Source: Candidatus Zixiibacteriota bacterium
GTDB taxonomy: Bacteria > Zixibacteria > MSB-5A5 > GN15 > FEB-12
DNA length: 7,391 nucleotides
Assembly (NCBI GenBank): GCA_016213305.1
Contig: JACRAV010000215.1
Location: 1-7,391 of the forward strand
Direction: 5' to 3'
The notes below the pieces were generated by a model that was given only the letters and a program-made list of their open reading frames with translations, searched no databases and was not told the DNA's origin. The position numbers and the translations under genes were made by a program. This document shows, piece by piece, positions 6,208 through 7,391 of the stretch; the first letter of the stretch is position 1, and each line of letters begins with the position of its first letter.

Positions 6208-6213
6208 TCCTTT
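6208..6213 (-). promoter_or_regulatory. Ribosome binding site of the HesB-like gene
   Basis: AAAGGA on the minus strand lies 9 nt before the ATG at 6198. Its presence upstream of the in-frame TGA supports translation starting at 6198 rather than at the TTG at 6081, which has no Shine-Dalgarno sequence in front of it. Confidence 0.75.
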
Positions 6214-6236
6214 CAATTCTTGCGTCTCAAAACACA

Positions 6237-6242
6237 ATTATA
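6237..6242 (-). promoter_or_regulatory. Candidate -10 box of the HesB-like gene
   Basis: A perfect TATAAT on the minus strand (6242-6237) would start transcription near 6230, about 32 nt before the ATG. No good -35 hexamer is seen 16-18 bp further upstream, so the promoter may depend on an activator or an alternative sigma factor, or the match may be chance. Confidence 0.4.
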
Positions 6243-6549
6243 TCCAAAATGATCCCGATCTCCTACCGGAAAATATCGGCAAAAGAGACCCCAATAATCA
6301 GCGACAGCCCGCCAAGGTAGGGGAGAGCACCCTCAACACCCTGTGATATCCAGCCGGTCCATAATACCGCCGATTCCATGCGCCCACATCTTGCCCCGGG
6401 TGCGCCGTCGTATTATCCGGCGCGAGGCGCTCGGGCCGCCAACGCCCCTCGGACGGCGTAATCCGTTGCTGTACAGCACAATAGCATCGCCGCCCCCACC
6501 GCTGACACCCGATTCCCACCTCTGTGTGAATCTGGCAACTGTGTAGAAT
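6243..6549. other. Intergenic region between the HesB-like gene and the rRNA operon
   Basis: Several overlapping open frames exist on both strands, but none has a clear ribosome binding site or recognisable family motifs. The best is a 38-codon minus-strand frame (6263-6379) with one hydrophobic segment (LGGLSLIIGVSFADIF) and no convincing Shine-Dalgarno sequence. The GC-rich centre (about 6395-6470) contains imperfect inverted repeats. I see no supported gene here. Confidence 0.5.
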
Positions 6550-6572
6550 AAAAAAAACAGCCCGGGAGGGCT
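6550..6572 (-). terminator. Terminator-like hairpin facing leftwards, just upstream of rrn P1
   Basis: On the minus strand AGCCC, loop TCCC, GGGCT (6572-6568 with 6563-6559) is followed one base later by eight T (6557-6550). The stem is short (5 bp, four of them G-C) but the U-run is ideal. No minus-strand gene lies to its right within the window. The same A-run could serve as an UP-element for P1. Confidence 0.45.
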
Positions 6573-6600
6573 TGACACGAGGGGGGTGAAGATGTATTGT
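6572..6600 (+). promoter_or_regulatory. rRNA operon promoter P1
   Basis: TTGACA (6572-6577), a 17-bp spacer and TATTGT (6595-6600) fit the sigma70 consensus, with an A-run at 6550-6557 in UP-element position. Start would be near 6607. It is followed downstream by a second promoter before the 16S gene, the tandem arrangement common in rRNA operons. Confidence 0.7.
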
Positions 6601-6738
6601 GTGAATCCCGATAGATGCTACGGATGGTCGTCTGTTGGAAACCTCAACGCGTCTAACGCTTTGCGATTATCGGGGACCGGTTCCTGCAGGGCAGTCCGGT
6701 CGGCCGCAAAATCTTTTGAACGGCCCCAAAAAAAGGCC

Positions 6739-6767
6739 TTGACACGATCCGACTACTCGGCTATACT
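6739..6767 (+). promoter_or_regulatory. rRNA operon promoter P2
   Basis: A perfect TTGACA (6739-6744), a 17-bp spacer and TATACT (6762-6767), preceded by an A-run (6728-6734) where alpha subunits of RNA polymerase bind. The sequence between -10 and the expected start near 6774 is GC-rich (CCGAG), the discriminator type linked to ppGpp control of rRNA. This is the best promoter in the window. Confidence 0.9.
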
Positions 6768-6775
6768 CCGAGTCT

Positions 6776-6792
6776 GCCGCCGAAATGGCGGC
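6776..6792 (+). promoter_or_regulatory. boxB-like hairpin in the rRNA leader
   Basis: GCCGCC (6776-6781), loop GAAAT, GGCGGC (6787-6792) form a perfect 6-bp hairpin at the very start of the P2 transcript and 12 nt before boxA. The order hairpin then boxA matches rRNA leaders of well-studied bacteria, where these signals recruit antitermination factors. Confidence 0.65.
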
Positions 6793-6804
6793 TGGAAGAT
6801 TTTT

Positions 6805-6817
6805 GGCTCTTTGACAA
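6805..6817 (+). promoter_or_regulatory. boxA antitermination signal
   Basis: GGCTCTTTGACAA closely matches the rRNA boxA consensus TGCTCTTTAACAA, which binds NusB-NusE so that RNA polymerase resists Rho over the untranslated rRNA operon. It lies in the 16S leader about 160 nt before the mature 5' end. Confidence 0.85.
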
Positions 6818-6835
6818 CTTCATAGCCACGCTGAA

Positions 6836-6857
6836 GACAAGAACTGTGTTTCTTGTC
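6836..6857 (+). other. Leader hairpin downstream of boxA
   Basis: GACAAGAA (6836-6843), loop CTGTGT, TTCTTGTC (6850-6857) form a perfect 8-bp stem in the 16S leader. No U-run follows, so it is not a terminator. It may assist leader folding or RNase processing of pre-16S rRNA; the partner strand of the main processing stem lies beyond the window. Confidence 0.55.
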
Positions 6858-6976
6858 GATTGTCGCGGGTCTTATGATTTCCGCAAGGGAATCTTGAAGA
6901 TCTCATAATCATTAAATCGAACAAACGCGTACGTTAATTCGTGCGCTATGGAATCGAACATTTGTAAGTAGCAATA

Positions 6977-7391
6977 TTTACGGAGAGTTTGATCCTGGCT
7001 CAGAACGAACGCTGGCGGCGTGCCTAATACATGCAAGTCGAACGAGAATTCCCGGCTTCGGTTGGGATAGTAAAGTGGCGAACGGGTGAGTAACACGTGG
7101 ATAACCTGCCTGTGTACCTGGGATAATCCCTCGAAAGGGGGCTTAATACCGGATAACATCCCCTGATGGCATCATCGGAGGATCAAAGACGGGGCAACCT
7201 GTCATATACAGATGGATCCGCGCCCCATTAGCTTGTTGGCGGGGTAACGGCCCACCAAGGCTACGATGGGTAGCCGGCCTGAGAGGGTGATCGGCCACAC
7301 TGGGACTGAGATACGGCCCAGACTCCTACGGGAGGCAGCAGTAGGGAATATTGCGCAATGGACGAAAGTCTGACGCAGCAACGCCGCGTGG
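6977..7391 (+). rRNA. rrs: 16S ribosomal RNA, 5' part, cut by the window end
   Basis: The universal 5' motif AGAGTTTGATCCTGGCTCAG starts at 6984, which places the mature end near 6977. Other conserved blocks follow in order: GCCTAATACATGCAAGTCG, GGCGAACGGGTGAGTAA, ACTGGGACTGAGA and ACTCCTACGGGAGGCAGCAG. The window ends at about E. coli position 405, so roughly 27 per cent of the gene is present. GAATATTGCGCAATGGACGAAAG and a short V1 loop are not typical of Alphaproteobacteria or Enterobacteria and would fit Zixibacteria or a related lineage. That placement is impression only; the visible V1-V2 region is enough for a proper assignment. Confidence 0.98.

Noticed and set aside
6263..6379. Small minus-strand membrane peptide (38 codons)
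   Set aside because: It has one hydrophobic stretch but no convincing Shine-Dalgarno sequence, and overlapping frames of similar length exist. It may be chance; I cannot exclude a remnant of a larger gene.
6586..6825. 79-codon + strand frame across the rRNA leader
   Set aside because: It covers promoter P2, the boxB-like hairpin and boxA, has no family features, and is explained by the rRNA leader.
1..7391. CRISPR array, integrase-linked attachment site or intact insertion sequence
   Set aside because: No regularly spaced direct repeats, transposase or integrase frames, or duplicated tRNA ends are visible.

Overview
The window looks like chromosomal DNA from an uncultured, environmental Gram-negative bacterium, probably of the candidate phylum Zixibacteria or a close neighbour. 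Three things suggest this: the partial 16S rRNA at the right edge is bacterial but not obviously of a common cultured phylum; a large secreted protein ends in a dockerin-like pair of calcium loops followed by a short Gly-Pro-rich tail; and a lipoprotein combines DNRLRE, SdrD-B-like and GYWKTH modules. The phylum assignment is inference and needs a 16S comparison.

Layout. Positions 1-332 hold a CCTGAGCCTGTCGAAGGG-type palindromic repeat, a sigma70-like promoter candidate and a possible structured 5' leader. A large secreted PQQ-like beta-propeller/dockerin protein follows on the + strand (333-3695). Converging on it is a minus-strand lipoprotein gene (3897-5303) with a strong intrinsic terminator at 3833-3866. 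Next, all on the minus strand, come a tRNA-His (5667-5740) and a small HesB/IscA-like gene (5869-6198) with its own terminator. From about 6550 the + strand carries the start of a ribosomal RNA operon: two tandem promoters with 17-bp spacers, boxB- and boxA-like antitermination signals, and the first ~415 nt of 16S rRNA, cut by the window end.

Two observations stand out. First, the HesB-like gene has an in-frame TGA at codon 35, exactly where IscA has its first cluster-binding cysteine. The frame stays open and family-like on both sides, and a hairpin with a G-containing loop follows the TGA at a bacterial SECIS-like distance. This is most simply a selenoprotein that automatic gene callers would truncate. 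Second, the tRNA-His gene is a perfect cloverleaf but lacks the usual G-1:C73 identity pair. It has G1:U72 and A73, the combination known from Caulobacter and related Alphaproteobacteria, which predicts a divergent histidyl-tRNA synthetase in this organism.

The two large genes encode envelope or extracellular proteins, while the right half is translation machinery plus one Fe-S/redox-type protein. Apart from the rRNA operon each gene appears to be its own transcription unit.
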